64,000 bases of DNA from Hyphomicrobiales bacterium (GCA_900470775.1 UCBZ01000054.1:22171-86170), one strand, 5' to 3'; positions 1-10,036 are shown, numbered from the stretch's first letter. Numbers and translations: made by a program. The notes: generated by a model from the letters alone, not told the origin.

Positions 1-1
1 C

Positions 2-2416
2 AGCCAGCGCGCCTTGATGGACGCTGCCCTGCTGGCGGATGGCTGGCTCATGCCGATGGGCTACGAATTCGGAATGGAGGTGCCCTTCCTTCACGCCGAC
101 GCCGAGGACTTTCTGGCGGCTTCGCGCGGGAGCACGGATCTTCAGGCGGCCGTGATGGCGGCAAACCGGGCGGCGGCTGCCATTCCCGCCGGCCCGGGCG
201 GGTCGATGCGGGCGCTCGCACTCGGGCAGGACCTCGACATCATCCTCCGAAGCAACGCTTCATCGCGGCAACTGGTCCTGTCGAACCGGGACCTCGTCAA
301 CAGCGCTTCTCCCGATGTCGATCTCGAGGCCGCCCGGTTCGAGGTGGAGCCGGCGGAGCAGGGGACGCTTGAATTGCCCCCAGCCGAGGGGAAGGTGATT
401 CCTCTGAAGGGCCGTCAGGCGATCACGGGCGCTGTGCCGGCCGTACTAGGCGACAGGGGGACGCTGGAGGCGCAGCGCATCGCGATCGAGGCGGTCCGCC
501 CCGCCGTCGATGACGGCCGCTTCCCGGTGAAGCGCAGCGTCGGCGATCTCGTGGAGGTGACCGCCGACATCTTCAGTGACGGCCACGACGTGCTGGCAGC
601 CGAGCTTCTCTGGCGTGCCGAGGATGAGGCGGCATGGTCGCGCGTCCCGATGAGCCTCATTGCGAACGATCGCTGGCAGGCGCGCTTTCCGCTGTTGCGG
701 GTGGGGCGGCATCGCTTTGCCGTCGAGGCGTGGTGGAGCGAGTTCGGCACCTTCCGGCGCGATCTGGTCAAGAAGCGCGATGCTGGGCTGGATATCGCGT
801 TGGAGGTCCGGGAAGGTCGCCTCATCCTGGAAAAATTCGCGGGCAGCGCCGGCCCGCAGGATCGGGCGGTCATCGACGATCACCTCGCGCGCCTGGGCTC
901 GTCGCAGTCCGAGGATGCCTCGGTGCTGTTGGCCGAGGCGCTCGATGCCGCGATGACGCGAGCCGATCCCAAGCCGCATGCGACCGGTGCCGACACGACA
1001 TTCCCGGTCGAGGCCGACCGCGAGGCCGCCGCATTTTCGAGTTGGTACGAGCTGTTTCCGCGCTCGATCACCGACAGCCCGGCGCGCCACGGCACCTTCC
1101 GCGATGTTATTGGCCGTCTGCCGGCGATCAAGGAGATGGGCTTCGACGTCCTGTATTTCCCGCCGATCCACCCGATCGGCAAGACCAACCGCAAGGGCCG
1201 CAACAACACCCTGACGCCCGCGCCCACCGATCCGGGCAGCCCCTATGCGATCGGCTCCAGCGATGGCGGGCACGACGCGATCCATCCCGAACTGGGCAGC
1301 CGCGAGGATTTCCGCGGCCTGGTCCGGGAGGCGGCGCGGCACGGCCTGGAGATCGCGCTCGACTTCGCCATCCAGTGTTCCCCCGACCATCCCTGGCTGA
1401 CTCAGCATCCGGGCTGGTTCCAGTGGCGGCCGGACGGCTCGATGCGCTACGCCGAGAACCCGCCGAAGAAGTACCAGGACATCGTCAATGTCGATTTCTA
1501 TGCCGGCGACGCGGTCCCGGAGCTTTGGATCGCCTTGCGCGACGTCGTCCAGGGCTGGGTCGATGAGGGCGTGCGGACCTTCCGCGTCGACAACCCGCAC
1601 ACGAAGCCCTTCCCGTTCTGGGAGTGGCTGATCGCGGATATCCGCTCGCGCGATCCCGGCGTGCTCTTCCTGGCCGAGGCCTTTACCCGGCCCAAGGTGA
1701 TGTACCGGCTGGGCAAGGTCGGCTTCTCGCAGTCCTATACCTACTTCACCTGGCGCAACACCAAGGCGGAACAGACGGAATATCTGACGGAGCTGAACGA
1801 GGCGCCCGCGCGCGACATCTTCCGTCCGCACTTCTTCGTCAACACGCCCGACATCAACCCGGTCTTCCTGCAGCGGTCCGGGCGGCCGGGCTTCCTGATC
1901 CGCGCCGCGCTGGCGGCGACGCTGTCCGGCCTGTGGGGCGTCTATTCCGGCTTCGAGCTCTGCGAGGCCGCGGCCATTCCCGGCAAGGAAGAGTATCTCG
2001 ACAGCGAGAAATACGAGATCAGGCCGCGCGACTGGCAGGCGCCCGGCAACATCATCGCCGAGATCACCCGGCTGAACCTGATCCGGCGCAGCCATCCAGC
2101 GCTGCAGAGCCATCTCGGCCTGACTTTCTACAACGCCTTCAATGACAATGTTCTGTACTTCGGCAAGCGGGCGCAGGGGGGCGGCGAGATCATCCTCGTC
2201 GCCGTCAATCTCGATCCCTTCGGCGCTCAAAGCGCGGCGGTCGAGGTGCCGCTCTGGGAATTCGGATTGCCCGACGATGCCGCGGTCGAGGTCGAGGACC
2301 TGATGCGGGGCCATCGCTTCCGCTGGCACGGCAAGATGCAGACGATCCATCTCGACCCGCACGAGCTCCCCTTCTCGATCTGGCGCATCGGCGCCCCGGA
2401 CGGTTCCTCCACATGA
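2..2416 (+). CDS. glgE: GlgE-type alpha-1,4-glucan:maltose-1-phosphate maltosyltransferase, 5' truncated by window edge
   Basis: Transfers maltosyl units from alpha-maltose 1-phosphate to the non-reducing end of alpha-1,4-glucan (cytoplasmic GlgE pathway). The frame is already open at base 2, so the true start lies outside; TTG/ATG at 14/17 are internal. The first ~50 residues (GWLMPMGYEFG) resemble the tail of another GH13 domain. A GlgE N-terminal beta domain follows, and then the GH13 barrel with YFPPIHPIG, the nucleophile motif FRVDNPHTKP (Asp near residue 525 of the visible part) and the acid/base motif FLAEAFTRP (Glu near 555). A standalone GlgE is about 660 residues; here more than 800 are visible, which implies an N-terminal fusion. 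The stop overlaps the next start by ATGA at 2413-2416, so it is translationally coupled to treS. Confidence 0.93.
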   Translation, partial: SQRALMDAALLADGWLMPMGYEFGMEVPFLHADAEDFLAASRGSTDLQAAVMAANRAAAAIPAGPGGSMRALALGQDLDIILRSNASSRQLVLSNRDLVNSASPDVDLEAARFEVEPAEQGTLELPPAEGKVIPLKGRQAITGAVPAVLGDRGTLEAQRIAIEAVRPAVDDGRFPVKRSVGDLVEVTADIFSDGHDVLAAELLWRAEDEAAWSRVPMSLIANDRWQARFPLLRVGRHRFAVEAWWSEFGTFRRDLVKKRDAGLDIALEVREGRLILEKFAGSAGPQDRAVIDDHLARLGSSQSEDASVLLAEALDAAMTRADPKPHATGADTTFPVEADREAAAFSSWYELFPRSITDSPARHGTFRDVIGRLPAIKEMGFDVLYFPPIHPIGKTNRKGRNNTLTPAPTDPGSPYAIGSSDGGHDAIHPELGSREDFRGLVREAARHGLEIALDFAIQCSPDHPWLTQHPGWFQWRPDGSMRYAENPPKKYQDIVNVDFYAGDAVPELWIALRDVVQGWVDEGVRTFRVDNPHTKPFPFWEWLIADIRSRDPGVLFLAEAFTRPKVMYRLGKVGFSQSYTYFTWRNTKAEQTEYLTELNEAPARDIFRPHFFVNTPDINPVFLQRSGRPGFLIRAALAATLSGLWGVYSGFELCEAAAIPGKEEYLDSEKYEIRPRDWQAPGNIIAEITRLNLIRRSHPALQSHLGLTFYNAFNDNVLYFGKRAQGGGEIILVAVNLDPFGAQSAAVEVPLWEFGLPDDAAVEVEDLMRGHRFRWHGKMQTIHLDPHELPFSIWRIGAPDGSST

Positions 2417-5400
2417 CAACGACCGAAGGCATCGTCGCATCCGAAGCACAGGCGGGGGACCCGCTCTGGTACAAGGACGCCATCATCTATCAGCTGCACG
2501 TGAAGTCGTTCTTCGACGCCAATGGCGACGGCATCGGCGACTTTCCAGGCCTGATCGCCAAGCTCGACTACATCGTCGGCCTTGGCGTCAACGTGATCTG
2601 GCTGCTGCCGTTCTATCCGTCGCCGCGGCTCGACGACGGCTACGACATCTCGGAATACAAGGGCGTCCACCCGGACTACGGCACGGCCGCCGACGTCAAG
2701 CGCTTCATCCGGGCCGCCCATGAGCGCGGTCTGCGCGTGATCACCGAACTCGTCATCAATCACACCTCGGACCAGCACCCCTGGTTCCAGCGCGCGCGGC
2801 TGGCGAAGCCCGGCTCGCCGCATCGCAACTTCTATGTCTGGTCCGACAACAACCAGCTCTATTCCGGCACGCGCATCATCTTCCTCGACACCGAACGCTC
2901 GAACTGGACCTGGGACGAGACCGCCGGCGCGTATTTCTGGCACCGGTTCTACTCGCACCAGCCAGACCTCAACTTCGACAATCCCGCCGTGCTGAAAGCC
3001 GTGCTCGGCGTCATGCGCTTCTGGCTCGATCTCGGCGTCGACGGGCTCCGGCTCGACGCGGTGCCCTACCTGATCGAGCGGGACGGAACCTCGAATGAAA
3101 ACCTGCCCGAGACCCACGACGTCCTGAAGAAGATACGGGCGGAACTCGACGCCTCGTTTCCCGACCGGATGCTGCTGGCCGAGGCCAATATGTGGCCGGA
3201 GGACACGCAGGCCTATTTCGGCGACGGCGACGAGTGTCACATGGCCTTCCACTTCCCGTTGATGCCGCGGATGTACATGGCGATCGCGCAGGAAGACCGG
3301 TTCCCGATCACCGACATCATGCGGCAGACCCCGGACATCCCCGAGGCGTGCCAGTGGGCGATCTTCCTGCGCAATCATGACGAGCTGACGCTCGAGATGG
3401 TGACCGACAAGGAGCGGGACTACCTCTGGAATTTCTACGCCACCGACAAGCGCGCGCGCATCAATCTCGGCATCAGGCGCCGGCTGGCGCCGCTGCTGGA
3501 ACGCGATCGCCGGCGCATCGAGCTGATGAACAGCCTGCTGCTCTCGATGCCCGGCACGCCGGTAATCTACTACGGCGACGAACTCGGCATGGGCGACAAC
3601 ATCTATCTGGGCGATCGCGACGGCGTGCGCACGCCGATGCAGTGGTCGCCCGATCGCAATGGCGGCTTCTCCAAGGCCGATCCCGCAGGGCTCGTCCTGC
3701 CGCCGATCATGGATGCGCTCTACGGCTACGATGCCGTCAATGTCGAGGCGCAGACGCGCGATTCGCATTCGCTGCTCAACTGGACGCGGCGAATCCTGGC
3801 CGCCCGAAAAGAGCACAAGGCCTTCGGCCGCGGCACCCTGCGATTCCTCTATCCGAAGAACCGCAAGGCCTTCGCCTATCTGCGCGAATATGACGGCGAA
3901 ACCATCCTCTGCGTGGCGAACCTGTCGCGCTCGGCCCAGGCTTTCGAACTCGATCTGTCGGAATTCGCCGGCCGCCACCCGATTGAGATGCTCGGCAACT
4001 CGGTCTTTCCAGCGATCGGCCAGCTGACCTATCTGCTGACGCTGCCGCCCTACGGGTTCTACTGGTTCGTGCTGGCTCAGGACACGCAGGCGCCTTCCTG
4101 GCACGCGCAGACGCCCGAGCCCATGCCCGATTTCACCACCTTCGTGCTGCGCGGCGGCCCAGACGAGATGATCACGCCGCAGTATCGCCGCGAGTTCGAA
4201 ACCAGCATCCTGCCGCCCTATCTCGCCAAGCGTCGCTGGTTCGCCGCCAAGGACCGCAAGCTCGATGGTGCCCGCGTTGCCTTCACGGTGCGCGTCGGCG
4301 CTGGGCGCGAAGCGGCCCTTGTCGCGGTGGAGGCCTCTCACGCCGACGGGACGGAGCGCTACCTGCTGCCGCTCGGCATCGGCTGGGACGACGAGACCAC
4401 CGCGGCGCTGCCGCAGCAGCTGGCGCTCGCCCGCGTCCGGCGGGGCCGGCGCACCGGATTCCTGACGGACGCCTTCGCGCTCGGAGGCTTCGTCCACGAG
4501 CTGCTTGCGCTGCTGAAGGCTGGTGGAACCGTCAAGAGTACGTCGGGCGAAGTCTCCTTCCGCCCGACACCGGCCTTCGAGGACGTCCATGTGCTTCCCG
4601 AGGATCCTGTGCGCTGGCTTTCGGCCGAACAGTCGAACTCCTCGGTGATCGTCGATCACAAGGTCATGCTGAAGCTGTTCAGGCGGCTGGCGCCGGGCCG
4701 TCATCCGGAAGCGGAGATGTCCCGGGCTCTGACGGAGCGGGGCTTCCGCAACGCGCCGGCACTGCTCGGCGAGATCGTCCATGTCCCCGCGCAAGGGGAG
4801 GAGGAGGTCATGGCGGTCGTCCAGGCCTTCATCCCCGGCGAAGGCGATGCCTGGGAGTGGACCGCCTCCTATATCGGCCGGGTTCTCGACGAGATGTCCC
4901 GCGAGGATGCCGATCTGCATGACCTGCTCGCGATCTATGAGAGCTTCTCGCGGATGCTCGGGCAGCGTCTGGGCGAGATGCATGTCGTGCTGGCGCAGCC
5001 GAGCGAGGACGAGGCGTTCCAGCCGGTTCCAGCCGGTAGCTCTCAGGTGGGGCGCTGGCTGAACCGCATCCGCGGCCGGGTCGAGGCGGCCTGCGAGAAC
5101 CTGAGCAGCCATCGGGACGCTCTCGCCGAAGCGGAGCGGGCGCTGGCCGACAGCGTGCTGCAGCGCAGGGAGCCATTGCTGCAGCTCATCGAGAAACTAT
5201 GCCGCGAAGGCGAGGGCACCACGCTGCACCGGATTCACGGCGACTTCCATCTCGGGCAGGTCCTGGTGGCGAGCGGCGACGTGATGATCATCGATTTCGA
5301 GGGCGAGCCCGCCCAGCCGCTATCCGAGCGCCGCGCCAAGGACAGCGGCTGGCGCGACGTCGCTGGCATCCTGCGGTCGATCGACTATGCCCTGGCGGCA

Positions 5401-5697
5401 GGGCGACGCACGGGCGCGGCGATCGGCCAGGAGGCGCGCTACGACCAGATGGCGGAGGCCTTCCGGGAGATGATGCCGAAGGCTTTGCTCGACGCCTATC
5501 GCGAGGCGACGGGCTCCGCACCGGGCCAGGCGAGCGGGAGCGACGAAGCCAGCCTTCTCGCACTCTTCATGCTCGAAAAGGCGGCCTACGAGGTCAATTA
5601 CGAGGTGAGCAACCGGCCCGATTGGCTCGTCGTGCCCTTGCGTGGCCTGACGGAGCTTCTCGACCAGTTGCTGCCCGGAGAGGCGCGGAATGATTGA
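2413..5697 (+). CDS. treS: Trehalose synthase (maltose alpha-D-glucosyltransferase) fused to maltokinase
   Basis: A bifunctional protein of 1094 residues. The N-terminal ~550 residues are GH13 TreS, which interconverts trehalose and maltose: LWYKDAIIYQLHVKSF at the start, nucleophile motif LRLDAVP (Asp near 215), LLAEANMWPEDT (Glu near 257) and FLRNHDELTLEMV. The C-terminal ~480 residues are maltokinase (Pep2/Mak), which phosphorylates maltose with ATP to maltose 1-phosphate; HGDFHLGQV near 942 and IDFEGEP near 959 are the phosphotransferase-type catalytic and metal motifs. The fusion supplies the GlgE donor directly. Its start overlaps the GlgE stop by 4 bases and its end overlaps glgB by 8 bases, so this is a tight three-gene operon. 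Confidence 0.96.
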   Translation: MTTTEGIVASEAQAGDPLWYKDAIIYQLHVKSFFDANGDGIGDFPGLIAKLDYIVGLGVNVIWLLPFYPSPRLDDGYDISEYKGVHPDYGTAADVKRFIRAAHERGLRVITELVINHTSDQHPWFQRARLAKPGSPHRNFYVWSDNNQLYSGTRIIFLDTERSNWTWDETAGAYFWHRFYSHQPDLNFDNPAVLKAVLGVMRFWLDLGVDGLRLDAVPYLIERDGTSNENLPETHDVLKKIRAELDASFPDRMLLAEANMWPEDTQAYFGDGDECHMAFHFPLMPRMYMAIAQEDRFPITDIMRQTPDIPEACQWAIFLRNHDELTLEMVTDKERDYLWNFYATDKRARINLGIRRRLAPLLERDRRRIELMNSLLLSMPGTPVIYYGDELGMGDNIYLGDRDGVRTPMQWSPDRNGGFSKADPAGLVLPPIMDALYGYDAVNVEAQTRDSHSLLNWTRRILAARKEHKAFGRGTLRFLYPKNRKAFAYLREYDGETILCVANLSRSAQAFELDLSEFAGRHPIEMLGNSVFPAIGQLTYLLTLPPYGFYWFVLAQDTQAPSWHAQTPEPMPDFTTFVLRGGPDEMITPQYRREFETSILPPYLAKRRWFAAKDRKLDGARVAFTVRVGAGREAALVAVEASHADGTERYLLPLGIGWDDETTAALPQQLALARVRRGRRTGFLTDAFALGGFVHELLALLKAGGTVKSTSGEVSFRPTPAFEDVHVLPEDPVRWLSAEQSNSSVIVDHKVMLKLFRRLAPGRHPEAEMSRALTERGFRNAPALLGEIVHVPAQGEEEVMAVVQAFIPGEGDAWEWTASYIGRVLDEMSREDADLHDLLAIYESFSRMLGQRLGEMHVVLAQPSEDEAFQPVPAGSSQVGRWLNRIRGRVEAACENLSSHRDALAEAERALADSVLQRREPLLQLIEKLCREGEGTTLHRIHGDFHLGQVLVASGDVMIIDFEGEPAQPLSERRAKDSGWRDVAGILRSIDYALAAGRRTGAAIGQEARYDQMAEAFREMMPKALLDAYREATGSAPGQASGSDEASLLALFMLEKAAYEVNYEVSNRPDWLVVPLRGLTELLDQLLPGEARND

Positions 5698-7885
5698 GAC
5701 GACAACCGATCGCATCCCGCCGCTGAACACCGCCACGGCCGTTGCATTGGCCGCTGGCCAGCTTGGCGACCCCTTCGCGGTGCTGGGGCCGCATCAGGGA
5801 CCGGGGGGGCGGTATATCAGGGTCTTCCTGCCCGGAGCTTTGGCCGTGGCGGTCCGGCAGGAGGGGCGAGGGCCGGTCCAGCTGCAGGCCTCCGAACCGG
5901 CAGGGCTGTTCGTGGGGGCGCTGTCCGACGGGCCCTATCTGCTGGCGATCACCTGGCCCGGCGGCGAGCAGGTCACCGAGGATCCCTACGCGTTCGGGCC
6001 GCTCCTGGGGGATCTCGACCTCTACCTGATCGGCGAGGGGCGCCATCTCGATCTGTCCCATGCGCTGGGCGCCAATCTCGCGACGATCGACGGCGTGCGC
6101 GGGGTGCGCTTCGCGGTCTGGGCGCCCAATGCGCGGCGGGTCTCCGTCGTGGGCAGCTTCAATTCCTGGGACGGCCGGCAGCACATGATGCACCGGCGCG
6201 GCGACAGCGGCGTCTGGGAGCTGTTCGTGCCCCGCCTCGGCAGCGGCGAGCTCTACAAATACGAGATCATCGATCGCGATGGCCATCTCCTGCCTCAAAA
6301 GGCCGATCCGCTGGCCAGGGCGGCCGAACTGCCGCCCGGAACGGCCTCGATCGTGCCGGGCCAGGCTTCGCATATCTGGGGTGACGAAGCCTGGATGGGC
6401 GCACGAGCGGACAAGCAGAGCGTCACCGCACCGATCTCGATCTATGAGCTGCATCCCGGCTCCTGGGTGCGGGGACCGGGCGGCGAGATGCTCGACTGGC
6501 GCGGCCTCGCCGACCGGCTGGTGCCCTATGCCAGGGAGATGGGGTTCACCCATGTCGAGCTCCTGCCGGTGGCGGAGCATCCCTTCACCGGCTCATGGGG
6601 CTATCAGCCGCTCGGCCTGTTCGCGCCGACGCGCCGCTTCGGCGAGCCCGAGGACTTCGCCCTTTTCGTCGAGGCCTGCCATGCGGCGGGCATCGGCGTC
6701 ATCGTGGACTGGGTTCCGGCCCATTTCCCGTCTGACGCCCACGGGCTCGCGCGCTTCGACGGCACCGCCTTGTATGAGCACGAGGACCCCCGCGAGGGCT
6801 TCCACAAGGACTGGAACACCCTGATCTACAATTTCGGCCGGCGCGAAGTCTCCAACTTCCTGATCGCGAGCGCGCTGTACTGGCTCGAGCACTTCCACGT
6901 CGACGGCCTGCGCGTCGATGCCGTCGCGTCGATGCTCTACCGGGACTACAGCCGCAATCCCGGCGAATGGCGCCCCAATATTCATGGCGGGCGCGAAAAT
7001 CTCGAAGCGGTCGACTTCCTGCGGGACCTGAACGCAGTGGTTGCCCAGAGAGCCCCCGGCGCGATCATGATCGCAGAGGAATCGACGGCCTGGCCCGGCG
7101 TCACCCGCAGCTCGGCCGAAGGTGGACTCGGCTTCGCGTTCAAGTGGAACATGGGCTGGATGCACGATACGCTTCATTATCTGCAGCGTGATCCGCTCTA
7201 TCGCAGCCACCATCACGGCGAGATGACCTTCGGGATGGTCTATGCCTATTCCGAGCATTTCATCCTGCCGCTGTCGCATGATGAAGTCGTCCACGGAAAA
7301 GGCTCGCTGCTCGGCAAGATGCCGGGCGACACGTGGACGAAATTCGCCGGGCTGCGGGCCTATCTCGCGTTCATGTGGACGCATCCCGGCAAGAAGCTCC
7401 TGTTCATGGGCGGCGAGATCGCGCAGGGGCGCGAGTGGAACCATGATGGCGAGATCGACTGGGATCTGCTCGCCGATCCCTTGCATCGCGGCGTCCAGAC
7501 ACTCCTCGTCGACCTCAACCGGATCTACCGCGACAGCCGGGCGCTTCACGCCACCGACTCAGTCCCCGGGGGCTTTCGCTGGCTGATTGAGAACGACCGC
7601 GACAACGCCGTCTTCGCCTTCATCCGTCAGATGGAGGGGGACGCGCCGATGCTGGTGGTGGTCAACATGACGCCGGTGCTGCGGCAGGGCTATCGCATCG
7701 GCGTGCCCCATGCCGGGCACTGGCGTGAAGTGCTTAACAGCGATTCCACGCATTACGGCGGCTCGGGGGCCGGCAATGGCGGCGGGGTCAACGCCGAGCC
7801 CCGGTCATATGGAGGGGAGGCCAACGTGGTGGAGTTGGTGTTGCCGCCTCTGTCGACGCTCGTCTTCAGGCATGAGGGCGCCTGA
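5690..7885 (+). CDS. glgB: 1,4-alpha-glucan branching enzyme
   Basis: Introduces alpha-1,6 branches into the linear glucan made by GlgE. The 731-residue length is normal for the family. Order: N1 domain, CBM48 (VRFAVWAPNARRVSVVGSFNSWDG near 140-170), GH13 barrel with DGLRVDAVASMLYRDYSR (nucleophile Asp near 409), MIAEESTAWPGVT (acid/base Glu near 463) and LSHDEVVHGKGSL, then a C-terminal beta domain. The start lies inside treS (ATG 5690; treS stop 5695-5697), consistent with translational coupling. GlgE, TreS-Mak and GlgB together form the complete trehalose-to-branched-glucan route. Confidence 0.97.
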   Translation: MIETTTDRIPPLNTATAVALAAGQLGDPFAVLGPHQGPGGRYIRVFLPGALAVAVRQEGRGPVQLQASEPAGLFVGALSDGPYLLAITWPGGEQVTEDPYAFGPLLGDLDLYLIGEGRHLDLSHALGANLATIDGVRGVRFAVWAPNARRVSVVGSFNSWDGRQHMMHRRGDSGVWELFVPRLGSGELYKYEIIDRDGHLLPQKADPLARAAELPPGTASIVPGQASHIWGDEAWMGARADKQSVTAPISIYELHPGSWVRGPGGEMLDWRGLADRLVPYAREMGFTHVELLPVAEHPFTGSWGYQPLGLFAPTRRFGEPEDFALFVEACHAAGIGVIVDWVPAHFPSDAHGLARFDGTALYEHEDPREGFHKDWNTLIYNFGRREVSNFLIASALYWLEHFHVDGLRVDAVASMLYRDYSRNPGEWRPNIHGGRENLEAVDFLRDLNAVVAQRAPGAIMIAEESTAWPGVTRSSAEGGLGFAFKWNMGWMHDTLHYLQRDPLYRSHHHGEMTFGMVYAYSEHFILPLSHDEVVHGKGSLLGKMPGDTWTKFAGLRAYLAFMWTHPGKKLLFMGGEIAQGREWNHDGEIDWDLLADPLHRGVQTLLVDLNRIYRDSRALHATDSVPGGFRWLIENDRDNAVFAFIRQMEGDAPMLVVVNMTPVLRQGYRIGVPHAGHWREVLNSDSTHYGGSGAGNGGGVNAEPRSYGGEANVVELVLPPLSTLVFRHEGA

Positions 7886-7938
7886 GCCGCCATAGCTTGC
7901 GCCGCCGCTTCTGCCGAGATTGAAAGGACGGCTGGGGT

Positions 7939-8070
7939 TTACGGGCCGGCCGCGATGAACGGCCATGCGACGGCCAGAGCGAGGCCTGTCACGAAGACGA
8001 CGAGGAACAGCAGGCCATAGGCGATCCGTGCCCGGTGCAGATCGGCCTCATTGCCTCCCGGCGGGTTCAT
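7939..8070 (-). CDS. 43-residue single-pass membrane protein coupled to treZ
   Basis: A short gene directly downstream of treZ. Its ATG (8068-8070) overlaps the treZ TGA (8067-8069) in the ATGA arrangement used for translational coupling, and the frame closes at TAA 7939-7941. The product starts MNPPGGNEADLHRARIAYG and continues into a hydrophobic segment of about 22 residues (LLFLVVFVTGLALAVAWPFIA), so one transmembrane helix with a short N-terminal cytosolic head is predicted. No family is recognised. Coupling to treZ suggests co-production under the same conditions; a physical role in trehalose metabolism is only a guess. Confidence 0.6.
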   Translation of the reverse strand: MNPPGGNEADLHRARIAYGLLFLVVFVTGLALAVAWPFIAAGP

Positions 8071-9872
8071 GATCGGCTCAGCAGCATGGCGCCGGTCCAG
8101 GCACCGAGGTTCATCTCGTCCGAAGCCGCCTTGTCGTTGCTCGCCCAGATCACCGTGTCGTCAGGGCTGCGCGGAAACCTCACCTCATCCTGGCCGAAAT
8201 TCGCGATGAAGCGCAGCTTGCCGGCCGCGAACCGCCAGTGCACGTCGATCGCCTCGGGCATGGGTCGCTTCCAGCTCGCGCCCTGAAACATGCTGGCGGC
8301 GACCGGCGTGATCGTCTCGCGCCGGATGCGCAGCATCTCCCGGGTCTCCGCCAGAATCTCCCGATGAGGCGGCTGCTCGATTTCGCTCCAGTCCAGACGC
8401 GACTGCGTGAAGGTCTGCTCCGAAGTCGGGTCCGGAATGGTGTCCTGCGCCGCATCGTCCCTGAAGGCGCCGAAACCGGCGAATTCGCGCCGCCGCCCTT
8501 CGCGCACAGCCTTCGACAAGTCCGGGTCGGCGAAATCGACGAAGTACTGGAACGGGGTGGAGGCGTTCCATTCCTCACCCATGAAAAGCAGCGGAATCTG
8601 GGGCGAGAGCAGCAGGCCCGCCCTCGCCAGCGCCAGTTTCGCAGGCTCGGCCAGAGCGCCGATCCGCTCGCCGAAGGCGCGGTTGCCGACCTGGTCGTGG
8701 TTCTGGAGGAAGGCGACGAAGGCGGAAGGCGGCAGGTGCGCGGAAGGCTCGCCACGCGGGACGCCGTCATGTTTCGACACTTCGCCCTGATAGGCGAAAC
8801 CCTCCGCCAGACAGCGGCCGAGATGGCGGACCGGCTCTTCGTAGTCCGCGTAGTACCCTTCGTCTTCGCCCGTCAGCAGCCGGTGCCAGGCGTGATGGAT
8901 GTCGTCGTTCCATTGCGCCGTGTGGAGCAGCGGCGACTGGCTGTCGTCCCGCTCCAGCCAGCGCACCTGGTTGGCGTTGTTCTCCAGCACGAGATGGATA
9001 CGGCGCTCCGGCAGGCTCGTCCGGATGCGCTCGGCCAGATCGGCGATGAAGTGCGTGCTGCTGTCGTCGGCGATCGCATGGACCGCATCGAAGCGCAGCC
9101 CGTCGAAGTGATACTCCTCGAGCCAGTACAGCGCGTTGTGGATGAAATAATCCCGCACGACATGTGCTGCGTCGCCGTCATAGGCGATGCCGGCGCCCCA
9201 GAGCGTCTGATGCCGCTGCGTGAAGAAGCTCTCGGCATAAACAGGCAGGTAATTCCCCGATGGGCCGAAGTGATTGTAGACCACGTCGAGGAAAACCATG
9301 ATTCCGCGCCGGTGAGCCTCATTGACCAATGTCTTGAGGTCATCAGGCGAGCCATAGGCATGGTCGGGCGCGTAATGCAGCACGCCGTCATAGCCCCAGC
9401 CGCGGTCGCCGGGGAAATCGGCGATCGGGAGAAGTTCAAGCGCCGTCACGCCGAGATCGCGCAGATGGTCCAGCTTCCCCGTGAGGCCGGCGAATGTGCC
9501 CTCGGGGGTCGCGGTGCCGACATGTGCCTCGTAGAGGACCGTTTCCTCCCAGGGGCGCCCGTTCCAGTCGCCGTCGCTCCAGGCGAAGGCTTCGGGATTG
9601 ACCACCATGCTCGGCCCTTCCACATCGCTCGGCTGGAAGCGCGAGGCAGGGTCTGGAATCTGAAGCTCGTCGTCGATGCGAAACCGGTACAGCGCGCCGG
9701 CTGCAGCGCCACGACAGGTCAGCCGGTGCCAGCCGTCGCCCTCGGGCGTCATGGGACGCTCGTGATCGCCGAGATGGAGCGTGACGGTCCCGGCCGAGGG
9801 CGCCCACAGCGAAAATCGGACTCCTCCATCGGTGATTTCCGCACCGAATGGCATTCTGTGGGCGCGACCCAT
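8067..9872 (-). CDS. treZ: Malto-oligosyltrehalose trehalohydrolase
   Basis: Hydrolyses maltooligosyltrehalose to release trehalose (second step of the TreY/TreZ pathway, cytoplasm). 601 residues, typical for TreZ. Order: N-terminal CBM48-like domain (GVRFSLWAPSAGTVTLHLGD), GH13 barrel with VYNHFGPSGNYLPVY, GLRFDAVHAI (nucleophile Asp near 260), LVLENNANQ (Glu near 294) and FLQNHDQVGNRAFGERI, then a C-terminal beta domain. The start at 9872 is supported by GAGGAA seven bases upstream; an internal Met at 9854 is the alternative. It is convergent with the glgE-treS-glgB operon. TreY is not in the window, although glucan built by the GlgE route could feed TreYZ and so recycle trehalose. Confidence 0.95.
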   Translation of the reverse strand: MGRAHRMPFGAEITDGGVRFSLWAPSAGTVTLHLGDHERPMTPEGDGWHRLTCRGAAAGALYRFRIDDELQIPDPASRFQPSDVEGPSMVVNPEAFAWSDGDWNGRPWEETVLYEAHVGTATPEGTFAGLTGKLDHLRDLGVTALELLPIADFPGDRGWGYDGVLHYAPDHAYGSPDDLKTLVNEAHRRGIMVFLDVVYNHFGPSGNYLPVYAESFFTQRHQTLWGAGIAYDGDAAHVVRDYFIHNALYWLEEYHFDGLRFDAVHAIADDSSTHFIADLAERIRTSLPERRIHLVLENNANQVRWLERDDSQSPLLHTAQWNDDIHHAWHRLLTGEDEGYYADYEEPVRHLGRCLAEGFAYQGEVSKHDGVPRGEPSAHLPPSAFVAFLQNHDQVGNRAFGERIGALAEPAKLALARAGLLLSPQIPLLFMGEEWNASTPFQYFVDFADPDLSKAVREGRRREFAGFGAFRDDAAQDTIPDPTSEQTFTQSRLDWSEIEQPPHREILAETREMLRIRRETITPVAASMFQGASWKRPMPEAIDVHWRFAAGKLRFIANFGQDEVRFPRSPDDTVIWASNDKAASDEMNLGAWTGAMLLSRS

Positions 9873-10036
9873 TCATGGCTTCCTCTGCAGCATCGTCCGG
9901 TTCGAACAACGAATGGCGGCCGCTGTGGTTTCATAGCTCGGTGCGTCCGAGGCTGGGCGGCATCCACCAGGCATGACCAGCACCCGCCGACCTGCTAGAG
10001 ATGAAGGCCCGAGCCTGCCGCAAGCGAGCCAAGCCC

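Noticed and set aside
2227..5112. Very long minus-strand open frame opposite treS
   Set aside because: It is Arg/His/Asp-rich without any family motif, a product of GC-rich codon bias opposite a real gene; the same holds for the frames opposite opgH, glmS, recG, mfd, rnd, aspS and the Mo hydroxylase.
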